Assembly (NCBI RefSeq): GCF_900176465.1
Contig: NZ_FWXR01000002.1
Coordinates: forward strand, 186,001-250,000
Source: Fulvimarina manganoxydans
Lineage (GTDB): Bacteria > Pseudomonadota > Alphaproteobacteria > Rhizobiales > Rhizobiaceae
DNA: 64,000 nt
Reading direction: 5' to 3'
The notes beneath the pieces were generated by a model. It ran no database searches. It saw only the letters and a list, made by a program, of their open reading frames with translations, and had not been told where the DNA came from. The translations under genes and the position numbers were made by a program. This document shows, piece after piece, positions 38,142 through 47,345 of the stretch (the stretch's first letter is position 1; each line of letters begins with the position of its first letter).

Positions 38142-38251
38142 GCCGTTGCCCGCCGGGCGCGACGCGGGACGGTAAATCTCTACCCAAACACTCTTGTTTT
38201 CTTTGGCGCGGCAAATTACGCCATGCCCAACTGTGTGATGGGGCTCTTGCT

Positions 38252-39292
38252 ATGATCAAACTGAACAGAAGCTTCTTGGCGCTTGGCAGCGTGTTGGCGG
38301 CGGTCTTTTGTACCTCCGTCCAGGCCGAGCCGACATCCTATCCTTTGACGATTGAGAACTGCGGCCGCGAGGTCACCTTTGCAAAGGCCCCGGAGCGCGC
38401 CGTCGCCCTTGGGCAGAACAGCGCCGAGGTGATGTTCATGCTTGGTCTGGAAGACCGGATGGTCGGCACGGCCTTCTGGCCGAACAAGGTGTTGCCCGAG
38501 CTTGAGGCGGCCAATGACAAGGTCGAGGTCCTGTCGGTCGAATTTCCGACCCTGGAATCGATCTTGGCGAAGAAGCCCGACTTCGTGGCCGCGATGCTGA
38601 CCACTCTTCTGGGACCGGACAGCAAGGTAGCCAAGCGCGAGGACTTCGAGAAGTTCGACATTCCGACCTATCTGTCGCCAAGCGCCTGCACCGTGGTGGC
38701 CGATAAGGAGAATGCCAGCGCCAGCGCTGCGACGAGCGTCTACGGGCTGCGCAAGGACCTGTGGTCGATGGATCTTCTTTATCAGGAGATCCGCGATCTT
38801 TCCCGCATATTCGACGTTGCCGATCGCGGCGAAGCGCTGATTGCCGATCTGCAAGCGCGCGAGGCGGCGCTGAAAGAGGAATTTCCCAAGCGCGACGACC
38901 TGACCTTTCTCTTCTGGTTCTCGAGCCCGTCGCCCGCCGACGACGCTTATCTGGCTGGCGGCAACGGTCCGTCGGGCTACATCGCCCATCTTCTGGGCGG
39001 CTCGAACGCCCTGAAGACCGAAGCGGAGTGGCCGGCATTGGGTTGGGAAGGCATTATGGCTTCGAACCCGACCGTCATCGTCGCCGCCCAGGTGGACCGC
39101 AAGCGTTGGGGTCTCGACGAGGCCGAAAACAAGATCGCCTTCCTCACTTCCGATCCCACCGTCAGCCAGATGGAAGCGGTGAAAGCCGGGCGTATCGCCG
39201 TCATGAGTGGGGCGGCGACCAATCCGAGCATTCGCACCCTCTATGGCGCCGAGGAACTGGCCGAGCAGCTCAGGACCTTCGACCTTCCGTGA
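38252..39292 (+). CDS. periplasmic binding protein of a metal-chelate ABC importer
   Basis: 346-residue helical-backbone (FecB/BtuF class) binding protein with signal peptide FLALGSVLAAVFCTSVQA. Body: PERAVALGQNSAEVMFMLGLEDRMVGTAFW, LESILAKKPDFVAAM, a cysteine-containing loop (SPSACTVV) and the C-terminal GRIAVMSGAATNPSIRT. The class carries Fe-siderophores, heme or cobalamin; the actual ligand is not readable, and no TonB receptor or iron box is adjacent. First gene of a tightly overlapped three-gene operon. Confidence 0.9.
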   Translation: MIKLNRSFLALGSVLAAVFCTSVQAEPTSYPLTIENCGREVTFAKAPERAVALGQNSAEVMFMLGLEDRMVGTAFWPNKVLPELEAANDKVEVLSVEFPTLESILAKKPDFVAAMLTTLLGPDSKVAKREDFEKFDIPTYLSPSACTVVADKENASASAATSVYGLRKDLWSMDLLYQEIRDLSRIFDVADRGEALIADLQAREAALKEEFPKRDDLTFLFWFSSPSPADDAYLAGGNGPSGYIAHLLGGSNALKTEAEWPALGWEGIMASNPTVIVAAQVDRKRWGLDEAENKIAFLTSDPTVSQMEAVKAGRIAVMSGAATNPSIRTLYGAEELAEQLRTFDLP

Positions 39293-40347
39293 GCGTGCAT
39301 CATTCCGTGAGTACCCACCACCATGGCGGAAGCGGGGCTGGCTGGCTGGCCCTGTTTTTGGTGCTGTCGCTTTTGCTGCTGGGGCTCGTGGTCGCCATTG
39401 CGACGGCCATCGGTGATTATGCCATCGGTCTCGACACGGTCTTTCTTGCGGTCACGAACGGGCTCGGCCTGACAGGCGCCGATATTTCGCCGATCGAGCA
39501 GAGCGTCGTCTGGGACCTGCGTCTCAGCCGGGCGCTCGTGGCGGCGCTTTCCGGGGCCGGGCTCGCCATTTGCGGCGCGATCCTGCAGGCTCTCCTACGC
39601 AATCCGCTCGCCGAGCCTTTCGTCCTTGGCGTATCGGCGGGCGCATCCACTGGCGCTGTCTGCGTCATCGTTCTGGGCATCGGCGGCGGCGGCCTGTCGC
39701 TTTCGATGGGCGCCTTTACGGGCGCCTTCTCCGCTTTTGCTCTCGTCGCGATCCTGTCCAATGGGGCGACGAGTGGGCCGAACCATACGATCCTCGCAGG
39801 GGTCGCGGCGGCGCAACTCTTCAATGCACTCACCTCCTACATCGTGACGACGTCGGGCAACGCTCAACAGGCGCGCGACGTGATGTTCTGGCTGCTCGGA
39901 AGCTTTGGCGGCGTGCGCTGGCCCGATTTCCATCTCCTGATCATCGTCGTGGTCCTGGGGCTCGGCGTCTGCCTCTATATGGCCCGTGCGCTCGATGCCT
40001 TCACTTTCGGCGATGAGGATGCGGCGGCGCTCGGCGTTCCCGTCGCGCGCATCCGGCTGGTGCTGTTTGCGCTGACCGCGATGATCACGGCGACGATCGT
40101 CAGCATGGTTGGTGCGATCGGTTTTGTCGGTCTCGTGGTGCCGCATGCGGCCCGTTACGTCGTGGGGCCGATGCATCTGCGCCTGCTTCCTGCCTCCGCG
40201 GCCATCGGCGCCGTCTTCATGGTGCTGGCCGACATCGCCTCGCGGGTGATCGTGAGCCAACAGACGGTGCCCATCGGCGTGGTGACCGCCTTGGTCGGCG
40301 TTCCCTTCTTCGCCCTGATCCTTTACCGCTCACGGCCGCAGACATGA
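39289..40347 (+). CDS. FecCD-family ABC permease
   Basis: 352-residue inner-membrane permease with about ten helices, of the BtuC/FecCD type: VVWDLRLSRALVAALSGAGLA, LQALLRNPLAEPFVLGVSAGAS and AIGFVGLVVPHAARYV are family signatures. The start is GTG 39289, overlapping the stop of the binding-protein gene as GTGA. The N-terminus is His-rich (VHHSVSTHHH). It forms the transmembrane channel of the importer with the ATPase downstream. Confidence 0.93.
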   Translation: MSVHHSVSTHHHGGSGAGWLALFLVLSLLLLGLVVAIATAIGDYAIGLDTVFLAVTNGLGLTGADISPIEQSVVWDLRLSRALVAALSGAGLAICGAILQALLRNPLAEPFVLGVSAGASTGAVCVIVLGIGGGGLSLSMGAFTGAFSAFALVAILSNGATSGPNHTILAGVAAAQLFNALTSYIVTTSGNAQQARDVMFWLLGSFGGVRWPDFHLLIIVVVLGLGVCLYMARALDAFTFGDEDAAALGVPVARIRLVLFALTAMITATIVSMVGAIGFVGLVVPHAARYVVGPMHLRLLPASAAIGAVFMVLADIASRVIVSQQTVPIGVVTALVGVPFFALILYRSRPQT

Positions 40348-41108
40348 CGATTGAGGCGCACAATCTGGTTTGGGGTGTCGGGCGCAAAACGATCGTGCGC
40401 GATGTCTCAGTGTCGGTGCAAAAGGGCGAAACCCTTGGCCTAATCGGCCCGAACGGGTCGGGGAAGTCCTCGCTTTTGCGCCTTCTGGCGGGCCTGCGGC
40501 AGCCACGATCCGGCGATGTGAGGATCAACGGGCAGGATGTGGCGCGGGTCTCGCGCCGGGCGCTCGCGCGGCAGGTCGCCTTCGTGCAGCAGAATGCCGC
40601 GACGGATACCAATGTCAGCGTGCATGATGTGGTCAAACTCGGCCGCACGCCACATCGCTCGGCTCTTGCGGGCTGGTCGGCGGCGGACGAGGCGGCCGTC
40701 TCCAACGCTTTGGCGCAGGTCGACATGCAAAGCCGCAGCGGCCAGGCCTGGCAGACGCTGTCGGGCGGCGAACGCCAGCGCGTCCATATCGCGCGCGCCC
40801 TGGCGCAATCGCCCATCGTCATGTTTTTGGACGAGCCCACGAACCATCTCGATATCCATCATCAGATCGAAATCCTGCGAATGGTGCGCGATCTTCCTCT
40901 GACGAGCATCGTCGCCCTGCACGACCTCAATCTCGCGGCGATGTTCTGCGACCGAATCGTGGTCATGCAGGATGGCGCGCTGGTGGCCTGCGGCTCGCCC
41001 GGAGACGTGCTGACGGAGGCCTTGTTGCACAGCGTCTTTAGGGTCGCGGCATCGGTTAGCGCCGCCGATGCGTCGGAACGGCCTCATATCCGCTTTCGCA
41101 GCGAATGA
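40344..41108 (+). CDS. ATPase of the metal-chelate ABC importer
   Basis: 254-residue ABC ATPase of the FecE/FepC group. Walker A GPNGSGKSS near residue 37, Q-loop in AFVQQNAATD, signature LSGGERQRVHIARAL, Walker B VMFLDEPTNHLD and switch His in VALHDLNLA. It overlaps the permease stop by ATGA. Its own stop codon falls inside the second copy of the palindromic repeat. Confidence 0.95.
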   Translation: MTIEAHNLVWGVGRKTIVRDVSVSVQKGETLGLIGPNGSGKSSLLRLLAGLRQPRSGDVRINGQDVARVSRRALARQVAFVQQNAATDTNVSVHDVVKLGRTPHRSALAGWSAADEAAVSNALAQVDMQSRSGQAWQTLSGGERQRVHIARALAQSPIVMFLDEPTNHLDIHHQIEILRMVRDLPLTSIVALHDLNLAAMFCDRIVVMQDGALVACGSPGDVLTEALLHSVFRVAASVSAADASERPHIRFRSE

Positions 41109-41160
41109 TACGGTGTCCGACGGGTCCAGCCGGGCTCCGTATCAGAGCCTGCGCGGCGCT
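41106..41160. repeat. 53-bp palindromic intergenic repeat, copy B
   Basis: The region 41108-41160 is the partner of 36101-36153. Here the palindrome is better formed: TGATACGG at 41106-41113 and CCGTATCA at 41137-41144 are exact inverted copies with further imperfect pairing inside. The TGA that begins it is the stop codon of the ABC ATPase gene. Confidence 0.65.
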
Positions 41161-41316
41161 CGCGCGTTGCAGCGGGCCGATGTGTCAGCAGCTCGGGCTG
41201 CCGCACTGAGCCCGACGCGCCTTCGCTCGAGATCAGATGCAAAAGGCCGCACCGCCCTTCAAAGGGGCGCGCGGCGCGACGTCTCCGTCTTTCGGCTCTT
41301 TGCGAGCGGATGATCG

Positions 41317-41360
41317 AACCCAGCCGGCGCAGGCGGGGCGTACGGCGCCGGCTGGGTTTT
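41317..41360. terminator. bidirectional terminator between ABC importer and second metalloprotease gene
   Basis: Perfect 14-bp stem AACCCAGCCGGCGC/GCGCCGGCTGGGTT with a 14-nt loop, followed on the plus strand by TTAT. It separates two convergent genes and can serve both, more strongly on the plus strand. Confidence 0.8.
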
Positions 41361-41378
41361 ATCGGTCGGGTATGTCGA

Positions 41379-43475
41379 TCAGGCGATCGCCATGTCTCCA
41401 ACCAGATCGTAGACGACGCCGTTCGCAACGGCATTCGCGGTCAAAGCAAGATTTTCGGAGGCTTCCGCGAAGCGATAGAGCACGAAGGCTTCCGATACAC
41501 CCTTAGCGAGTTCGCCCTTCCAGAAGTCGATGCCGCTCTGTTCACCGGCGCGGCCGAGAATGTTCTCGTAGAGCTTCGAGACATAGAGGTCGGCGCTGGG
41601 ATTGCTTCCATAAGCGGCGGTGAATTCGGACGAGCGCAGGAAGCCGGCCGCGATCTCTTCGAAGCTCATGCCCTTGTCACCCGCATTGATCCAGAAACCG
41701 AGGCCCGGCTCGTCGGGCGCTCGGTTGTATGCGGCCTGATAGGAGCGGAAGACGACGCCCGCGACTTGGTCCGCACCGGTGTCGTAGGCGATCCCCTCGT
41801 CGGTGAAGATCACGCGCTCGATCGACGTCAGCGTGTCGGAGCCATCGGCCGAGACGACGGTGCCGTTGTCTCCGGAATGGGTGACCTGAGCCTCGGCCCG
41901 TGTCGAGGCGAAACGCGCGCCGTCCACCCCGCCGCCGCCGCGGATGTCGTCGTCACCCTTGCCACCAACGAGGATGTTGCGAACCTCGTTGCCGATGAGG
42001 ATGTCGTTGCCCGACCCGCCGATGCCGTTCTCGATCGTCGCACCGGAAGCGATGGCGAGATTGTTGCTGGCGGTGATCGAATCGCTGCCGACGCTGGAGA
42101 GCGCACCGGCATTGAGATCGAGCGTCTGGCTGCGGGAATAGCCCGACAGGTCGATCGTGTCTTTGCCGCCGGCGTCCCAGATCGTCATGAAGGGCTGGGC
42201 GTTGGTCGAGAAGTCGTAGATGCCGCCGGCATTGGCGTTGAACCCGTAGACCGTGTCGCCCGTCCGGGTCGTCATGTTGGCCCCGTAGAGCTGCTGCAAC
42301 GCCAGGACGTCGGCGACGCCCCAGGTCTGGTTCGCCGGGTCCTCTTCACCGATAGTATCGGGGAAATAGGTCATGATCGAATAGGTATAATAGTCCTGCG
42401 CGACCTGAGCGTCCTTCTCGTAGGTGGTCTGGACACCCGCTTCGGCATTGTAGTCGCCCGGATGATTCAAGCCGAGAGCGTGGCCGATTTCATGAATGAG
42501 CGTCTGATAGGTATAGCCGGAAACGGTGATATTGCTCGACTGGGTCGCGGTCAGATTGATCCAGACATCGCCGTCAGTCGATTCGGGCGCTGTGTTTCCC
42601 GGTGCGCCCGCATTGTTCTGCGTGCCTGGGAAGATGGCGTAGGCTCCCTCGGGTCCGCCATCGTTCTTGTAACTGCCAAAGAGCAGCGTCGCCGCGTCGC
42701 TGAGGCCGGTTGGATTGACCTGCGTGAACGTTGCGCCGACATATTCGCTCGTCATTGCGAGAATCTGCTGGACCTTCGCGATTTGTTCGCCATTCAGAGG
42801 CGTGAAGGTGCTCAGCGCAAACGCCTCACCCTCTGTGCCTGGCGTTTCACGCGCTGCCCATGTCAAGATGACCGGAGTTCCGGCCTTCGCGGTCCAGGCC
42901 CCGTAGAGCACCTTTCCGTCGATCATGTCCGGACGAATCAAGTTCGACGCCTGCATGGCGAGGTCGTAGCCGCCCTTCTGGCCTGCAACGACAGACAGAC
43001 CATAGGCACCACCGGCATCGGTCACCAGGGACCGATCGCCGGATGCTTCGATATAGTAGACGCCGGCGTTCAAGGAGAGGCCAGCCATCATGGCGTCGAG
43101 GCCCGGCCCGCTATCCTTGTCTTCCTGGATCAGGTTGCCATTCTGGTCGAACAGTCGGAGATTGGGATTATCGAGCCTCTGCTCGAGCGCCCCGAGCCCG
43201 CTGAGCGAAATCGTATAGACGCCCGTTTCCGCGATTTCGAGGCGGATATAGTCCACGTCGCCATTGGCGGCATTGCCGTGAAAGGCGTTGCCGACATTGA
43301 TCCGATAGGTCGTCGCGGTGTCGGCGCTCGCATCCATTCCTTCGGACAAGATGCCCGTGACCGATGCCATCGTCGGCTGCGGACCGGGCGCAGCAGACAC
43401 ACCGCTCCCCGTCTCGGCTGCATAGACCATCCCTACCGTCAAGCTATGCTCGAAGCGCCCAGGCAGAGCCATCAT
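41379..43475 (-). CDS. secreted M10-type metalloprotease with N-terminal PPC-like and C-terminal DUF4214 domains
   Basis: 698-residue serralysin-like protein. The N-terminal 155 residues form a beta-rich pre-peptidase-like domain (TTYRINVGNAFHG, DYIRLEIAETGVYTISLSG). The protease domain has canonical HEIGHALGLNHPG at 328-340 and Met-turn SIMTYFPD. A short RTX block (GGSGNDILIGNE, GGKGDDDIRGGGG) precedes a DUF4214 tail nearly the same as in the protease at 34129-35919 (YQAAYNRAPDEPGLGFWI, KLYENILGRAGEQSG). No classical signal peptide; type I secretion inferred. GGAG lies ahead of the ATG at 43475. Confidence 0.88.
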   Translation of the reverse strand: MMALPGRFEHSLTVGMVYAAETGSGVSAAPGPQPTMASVTGILSEGMDASADTATTYRINVGNAFHGNAANGDVDYIRLEIAETGVYTISLSGLGALEQRLDNPNLRLFDQNGNLIQEDKDSGPGLDAMMAGLSLNAGVYYIEASGDRSLVTDAGGAYGLSVVAGQKGGYDLAMQASNLIRPDMIDGKVLYGAWTAKAGTPVILTWAARETPGTEGEAFALSTFTPLNGEQIAKVQQILAMTSEYVGATFTQVNPTGLSDAATLLFGSYKNDGGPEGAYAIFPGTQNNAGAPGNTAPESTDGDVWINLTATQSSNITVSGYTYQTLIHEIGHALGLNHPGDYNAEAGVQTTYEKDAQVAQDYYTYSIMTYFPDTIGEEDPANQTWGVADVLALQQLYGANMTTRTGDTVYGFNANAGGIYDFSTNAQPFMTIWDAGGKDTIDLSGYSRSQTLDLNAGALSSVGSDSITASNNLAIASGATIENGIGGSGNDILIGNEVRNILVGGKGDDDIRGGGGVDGARFASTRAEAQVTHSGDNGTVVSADGSDTLTSIERVIFTDEGIAYDTGADQVAGVVFRSYQAAYNRAPDEPGLGFWINAGDKGMSFEEIAAGFLRSSEFTAAYGSNPSADLYVSKLYENILGRAGEQSGIDFWKGELAKGVSEAFVLYRFAEASENLALTANAVANGVVYDLVGDMAIA

Positions 43476-43978
43476 CGTTAGTCTCCAGTTTTCGAATTGA
43501 GAAATCCGCCATTAGCGGGCGATTCGGTCCGCATTTCAGACAAACTGCGCTCCCCCTCAAAGTTGACGCAGAAAGTCAGCGAACCATATCCAAGCAACGA
43601 ACAGGTTCGAACTCCGGTCAGCAAAGGCATCGACGACAATGACCTGGAACAACGGTTGTCGAGGCGCCCTTTGACTGGTCAGGCGCAGCCAATCGGTGCT
43701 GCGTCCCTGCGAGCGGTTCTGGATGCCAAGATGTTGTTCGAAAGCCGACTTTTCTCAATCGACGACTGCTGCGACATGCGAAGTCGACAATCTTCATGGG
43801 AAGAAAACAGCGGACTTTCAATGAAACAAATTCGCATTATAAGCTAGCTTTCGATCTTTAAGGGCTTATGGAGACGCGAAGGTCATACCTTCTATCCGCT
43901 GCGGCCTCGGCTTGCCTTGCACGGTGAAAGCCGTCTTCCTCCCGTTTTCGGCAATTCATCCATCATTCGAAGGGGTTC
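43476..43978. other. intergenic region between divergent metalloprotease and regulator genes
   Basis: About 500 bases. It must contain two promoters. I see no repeat, RNA or convincing gene; one 116-residue open frame crosses it without a ribosome-binding site or recognisable sequence. Confidence 0.4.
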
Positions 43979-44878
43979 ATGTCCGACCAGTCGCTGCTTT
44001 CGGCCTTTTCAGATGGTCGCCATCTTCCGGAGTTCAGATCCGTCGATGAGATTTTGGCGCATGCCCGTTTCAACGATGCTGTCATCGTCTTCGTCGATGG
44101 GTTGGTCGGGTTATGGTCGCATGACCCAAGACTGCGGCCGATGCTCGAATATGAGCGCGCCGTGTGCTTCATGTTGATCGTTTGTCTTGCCGCGGTCGAA
44201 GACGAGGCTCGGCCCGAAACTTGGCTGACTATGGCGCGTCTGCGTGAGATCCTGCCGCAATTGAGCATCGCGCCGGACCGTCCCATCATGGATTTCGTGG
44301 GTTCGTTGGTCGAGGACGATCTCATCCGGCTTGAGCCGTCGCCGCTTGACCGCCGGGCCAGGCGCATCGTTCCCTCTCAGCGCATGCTGGAGCTCGACCG
44401 CGAATGGCTTTCGGTCATCCACGCGCCGCTGGATTGCCTCTATCCCAACATGACCTACGAGGTCGCGCTCGCGCGGGACGAGGCGCATCACAGAGCCTAT
44501 CGCCAAGCGTCGGTTCAAGTCTTTGCCGTCGCCAATTACATCATGACCAGCAATCCGCCGGCAGACTATTTCGTCCGGGAGGCGGTTGGCTCGCGGATTT
44601 TCGTCATGCTGATGGCTGAGGCCGAGCGCGACCCGGAGCATCGCTCGGACCGCGCGTTCTTGACGCGGGCAGCCGCCCGGGCGGGCGCTTCGCGTACCCA
44701 TGTCCGAAATGTTCTGAAAGGGGCGGCCGAACGGGGATATTTGCGATTGCCCGAGGGCGGCGACAATCGAATCGAGGCGATGCCCATCCTGATCGAATCC
44801 GGCCGACGCTGGGTGGCCGAGTGCCTTGCGGCGACTGACCTGACCCATCGTATCGCGCTCGCCCTTTTGAAGGCGTGA
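43979..44878 (+). CDS. putative transcription regulator with two winged-helix segments
   Basis: 299-residue cytoplasmic protein. I do not recognise a named family. Two regions look like winged helices: about 82-135 (WLTMARLREILPQLSIAPDR, then LVEDDLIRLEPSPLDRRARR) and about 220-275 (FLTRAAARAGASRTHVRNVLKGAAERGYL). Between them is a helical segment (DEAHHRAYRQASVQVFAVANYIM). GAAGGGG lies before the ATG. It is divergent from the second protease gene and may control it; that is inferred from position only. Confidence 0.65.
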   Translation: MSDQSLLSAFSDGRHLPEFRSVDEILAHARFNDAVIVFVDGLVGLWSHDPRLRPMLEYERAVCFMLIVCLAAVEDEARPETWLTMARLREILPQLSIAPDRPIMDFVGSLVEDDLIRLEPSPLDRRARRIVPSQRMLELDREWLSVIHAPLDCLYPNMTYEVALARDEAHHRAYRQASVQVFAVANYIMTSNPPADYFVREAVGSRIFVMLMAEAERDPEHRSDRAFLTRAAARAGASRTHVRNVLKGAAERGYLRLPEGGDNRIEAMPILIESGRRWVAECLAATDLTHRIALALLKA

Positions 44879-45032
44879 GGCTTAGAGGGAAATGCGATAA
44901 ATGGGACTTGCCATCTCGCCCTAAGCCGTCGTTTTGAAGCGGATGTGATGGGCGAAAGGTGCCAAGATAGGCGGCGTCGGCTACCAAAGGCGGTCCGCTA
45001 TGGACCTCTTACGTTACGGGCCAGCCGGCCGC

Positions 45033-45338
45033 TCAGTGGGTCCAGGGCTGGCGGCGATCGTATTTGAAGTTGTCGGCATAGGCGACGCGCACGCGCTTCG
45101 GCGCTTTTTCTTCCTCGACGCGGTAAGGAATATCGTTGCGTTCGGCGTAGTCGATGGCCTGTTCCTTCGTCTCGAAGGTCAGTCGCAACTGGCTCAGCAT
45201 ATCGCCTGACGAGGTGTATCCCATCAACGGATCGATCCGCTTGGGCTCCTGGGGTTCATAGACGAGCAGCCATTCATGGGTCTTGGCCTTGCCCGACTGC
45301 ATGGCGGTTTTTGCCGGCCGATAAATGCGTGCAACCAT
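45033..45338 (-). CDS. NDUFS4-family complex I subunit
   Basis: 101-residue homologue of mitochondrial NDUFS4 (18-kDa subunit), an accessory subunit of NADH:ubiquinone oxidoreductase found in alphaproteobacteria. Motifs: ARIYRPAKTAMQSGKAKTHE, the segment around DPLMGYTSSGDM, LTFETKEQAIDYAERN, and the C-terminal YADNFKYDRRQPWTH. It stands apart from the nuo operon, which is the usual arrangement. The ATG at 45338 gives the family length. Confidence 0.93.
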   Translation of the reverse strand: MVARIYRPAKTAMQSGKAKTHEWLLVYEPQEPKRIDPLMGYTSSGDMLSQLRLTFETKEQAIDYAERNDIPYRVEEEKAPKRVRVAYADNFKYDRRQPWTH

Positions 45339-45473
45339 CTGGACCCCATCCTCGCGCCCGGACACCGATCCGGCGCCGAATCAGCTTTTCTTCCTGAGCG
45401 CCTTGCGTTGATCGTTCCGATGGGCTCGCGTCGATTGGCGACACGACCGAACTGGACCGCCGCGCCCGAGCCA

Positions 45474-45550
<77 letters not shown>

Positions 45551-45685
45551 CGGGGCTCGGTTGGCCTCGACAGAAGCGATGTGACGAGAACGGCCTTGAA
45601 AGTCAAGGCGTATGGCCATGCTCGACCTCCACGAAATGCCGACCATAGTAGCAAATCCTTGAATCGGCCATGGAATGGCCGGCGA

Positions 45686-46159
45686 TCAGCCAGCTTCTCC
45701 GGTGATCGCCTTATGCTCGACCTTGTCACCGACCGCGATCCCGAGCCGAGCCACCGCCCCGCCATTCAACTCGAGCACATAACGGACCGGTTCCTTCGAG
45801 GAGATGATATCGCGCGACAAGGGCTTGGCGTTGCGTCCTATCGTGCGGATCGTGCCATCCTCGCCGATGAACAACATGTCGAGCGGGATAAGGGTGTTCT
45901 CCATCCACATCGACACCATGCGTGTTTCGTCGAAGACGAAAAGCATGCCGTGATCGGCCGCCATCTCTTCGCGGAACATCAGGCCGGTCCGCCGCTCCTC
46001 ATCGGTGTCGGCGATCTCCACCGTGATGGGCACCGCGCCTTTGTCCGTAACGATTCGCAAGTCGTCGGAGGCGTTTGCCTGGAAGACGAAATAGGCAAGC
46101 AGGGCGAAGACCGCAGCAAGTCCAATGAGAGACTTGGAGAAGAGGCTTTTCGTCGTCAT
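45686..46159 (-). CDS. DUF192 protein with N-terminal membrane anchor
   Basis: 157-residue protein: one N-terminal hydrophobic helix (SLIGLAAVFALLAYFVF) and a DUF192 domain with TDEERRTGLMFREEMA, MLFVFDETRMVSMWMENTLIPLDMLF and the C-terminal VRYVLELNGGAVARLGI. The domain is a small beta-barrel of unknown function, probably facing the periplasm. Clear ATG at 46159. Confidence 0.9.
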   Translation of the reverse strand: MTTKSLFSKSLIGLAAVFALLAYFVFQANASDDLRIVTDKGAVPITVEIADTDEERRTGLMFREEMAADHGMLFVFDETRMVSMWMENTLIPLDMLFIGEDGTIRTIGRNAKPLSRDIISSKEPVRYVLELNGGAVARLGIAVGDKVEHKAITGEAG

Positions 46160-46452
46160 GGCTGAACGCAGTCCTTTGGCGCATCGCAGGACGAGTCGTT
46201 TTCGCCCCGATACTTCTTCAATCGATCGGCCGCGAACCGGACCGCCAAACGCGCGGATTCCATTTCTTCGCCGTTCGCCGCCGCGCGCAGGATGCGCTCG
46301 GGGGATGCCGTTGAAGCTATCCTTAGATCATGGCCATGCCATGAGAAAGCACGCAGCCCCAGAATGAGCCGCTGCGAGACCGTTGCGCGCCACGACCGAC
46401 GCGACCCGGCTCCATTTGTCCGAGGCGCGTCAGGACGCGGAGTCGTCCCGGT

Positions 46453-47034
46453 TCAGTGAGATGCGGGTGTCGCCTGTCCGTCGATAGGATGGATCTCGCC
46501 GGCCATGCGTCCCTTGTCGCCGATCCCGTAGCGGACGCGCACCTGCTGACCGGGGCGAAGTTCCGTCATGCCGAAGCGCCGGAGCGTCTCCATGTGAATG
46601 AAGATGTCGCCGCCGCTCTCATCCGCCGTCAGGAAGCCATAGCCTTTGGTTCGGTTGAACCATTTCACCGTCGCGGTGACGAGGTCGCTGGTGGTGGGCA
46701 CCGAATTGTGGGTTCGCGCCGGTGGCAGCTGCGAGGGATGCACCGCCGTCGACTGGTCCATCGACAGGACGCGAAAGGCTTGCAGGCCCTTCTCGCCGCG
46801 CTGGACCTCGCAGACGACGCGCGCCCCCTCGAGGGCCGTCGTGTAGCCGTCCCGTCTCAGACAGGTGACATGGAGCAGCACATCCGGCGACCGGTCGTCG
46901 GGAACGATGAAGCCGAAGCCCTTCGCCACGTCGAACCATTTGATCTGCCCGGACACCACGCCCACCACGAGCCCGGACTGTCCCTCGGAATCGCCACCGA
47001 ATTCCTGCATCTGTGGAGTTATGCGCTCCGCCAT
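46453..47034 (-). CDS. double cold-shock-domain protein
   Basis: 193-residue protein with two cold-shock domains. The first (about 27-90) has [19 protein letters not shown] and [10 protein letters not shown]; the second (about 118-185) has [18 protein letters not shown] and [16 protein letters not shown]1 (KGFGFI, KGYGFL) and RNP2 (VLLHV, IFIHM) are both visible. Binds single-stranded RNA/DNA; such tandem forms are typical of Rhizobiales. The start at 47034 was chosen because the upstream frame does not resemble protein. Confidence 0.93.
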   Translation of the reverse strand: MAERITPQMQEFGGDSEGQSGLVVGVVSGQIKWFDVAKGFGFIVPDDRSPDVLLHVTCLRRDGYTTALEGARVVCEVQRGEKGLQAFRVLSMDQSTAVHPSQLPPARTHNSVPTTSDLVTATVKWFNRTKGYGFLTADESGGDIFIHMETLRRFGMTELRPGQQVRVRYGIGDKGRMAGEIHPIDGQATPASH

Positions 47035-47345
47035 TCGGGGGTTTCCGCCTTTACGCCAACCGAATGGAGAGACTTTAGCATTGACCTTACGGATCGTGGC
47101 AAGACCCGATGCGCGTTTCTGCCCATGAAAATCAATCTCCGGGCAAGAATGTGCGCCGCCTTGATCCGTGGAAGCCTGCAACTGCTTGAAGCTGCCGGTC
47201 CAAACGGCCGCCAAACCGAGGCTTTAGGTCGGATATGTTTGGCCAGGGTGACATTCGAAAAAGATCAGTATGTGGAACTTTTTCGGGACTCCTTGGGTTC
47301 GGGCCTCGGGTACCAGATCACACAGATCAATGGGAGGTTACGCCT
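47035..47345. other. intergenic region between divergent cold-shock and Ser-rich protein genes
   Basis: 311 bases. It must hold the leader of the cold-shock gene, often long and structured in this family, and the promoter of the exported protein. No specific signal could be assigned. Confidence 0.4.

Noticed and set aside
38142-38251. Cobalamin riboswitch or iron box before the metal-chelate importer
   Set aside because: The 110-base leader is too short for a cobalamin riboswitch and contains no recognisable box.
38761-39288. 5' half of a long plus-strand frame that ends in the permease
   Set aside because: That part is out-of-frame translation of the binding-protein gene; the permease starts at GTG 39289.
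41310-43481. 723-codon open frame on the plus strand
   Set aside because: Antisense to the metalloprotease gene, whose zinc, RTX and DUF4214 motifs prove the minus frame.
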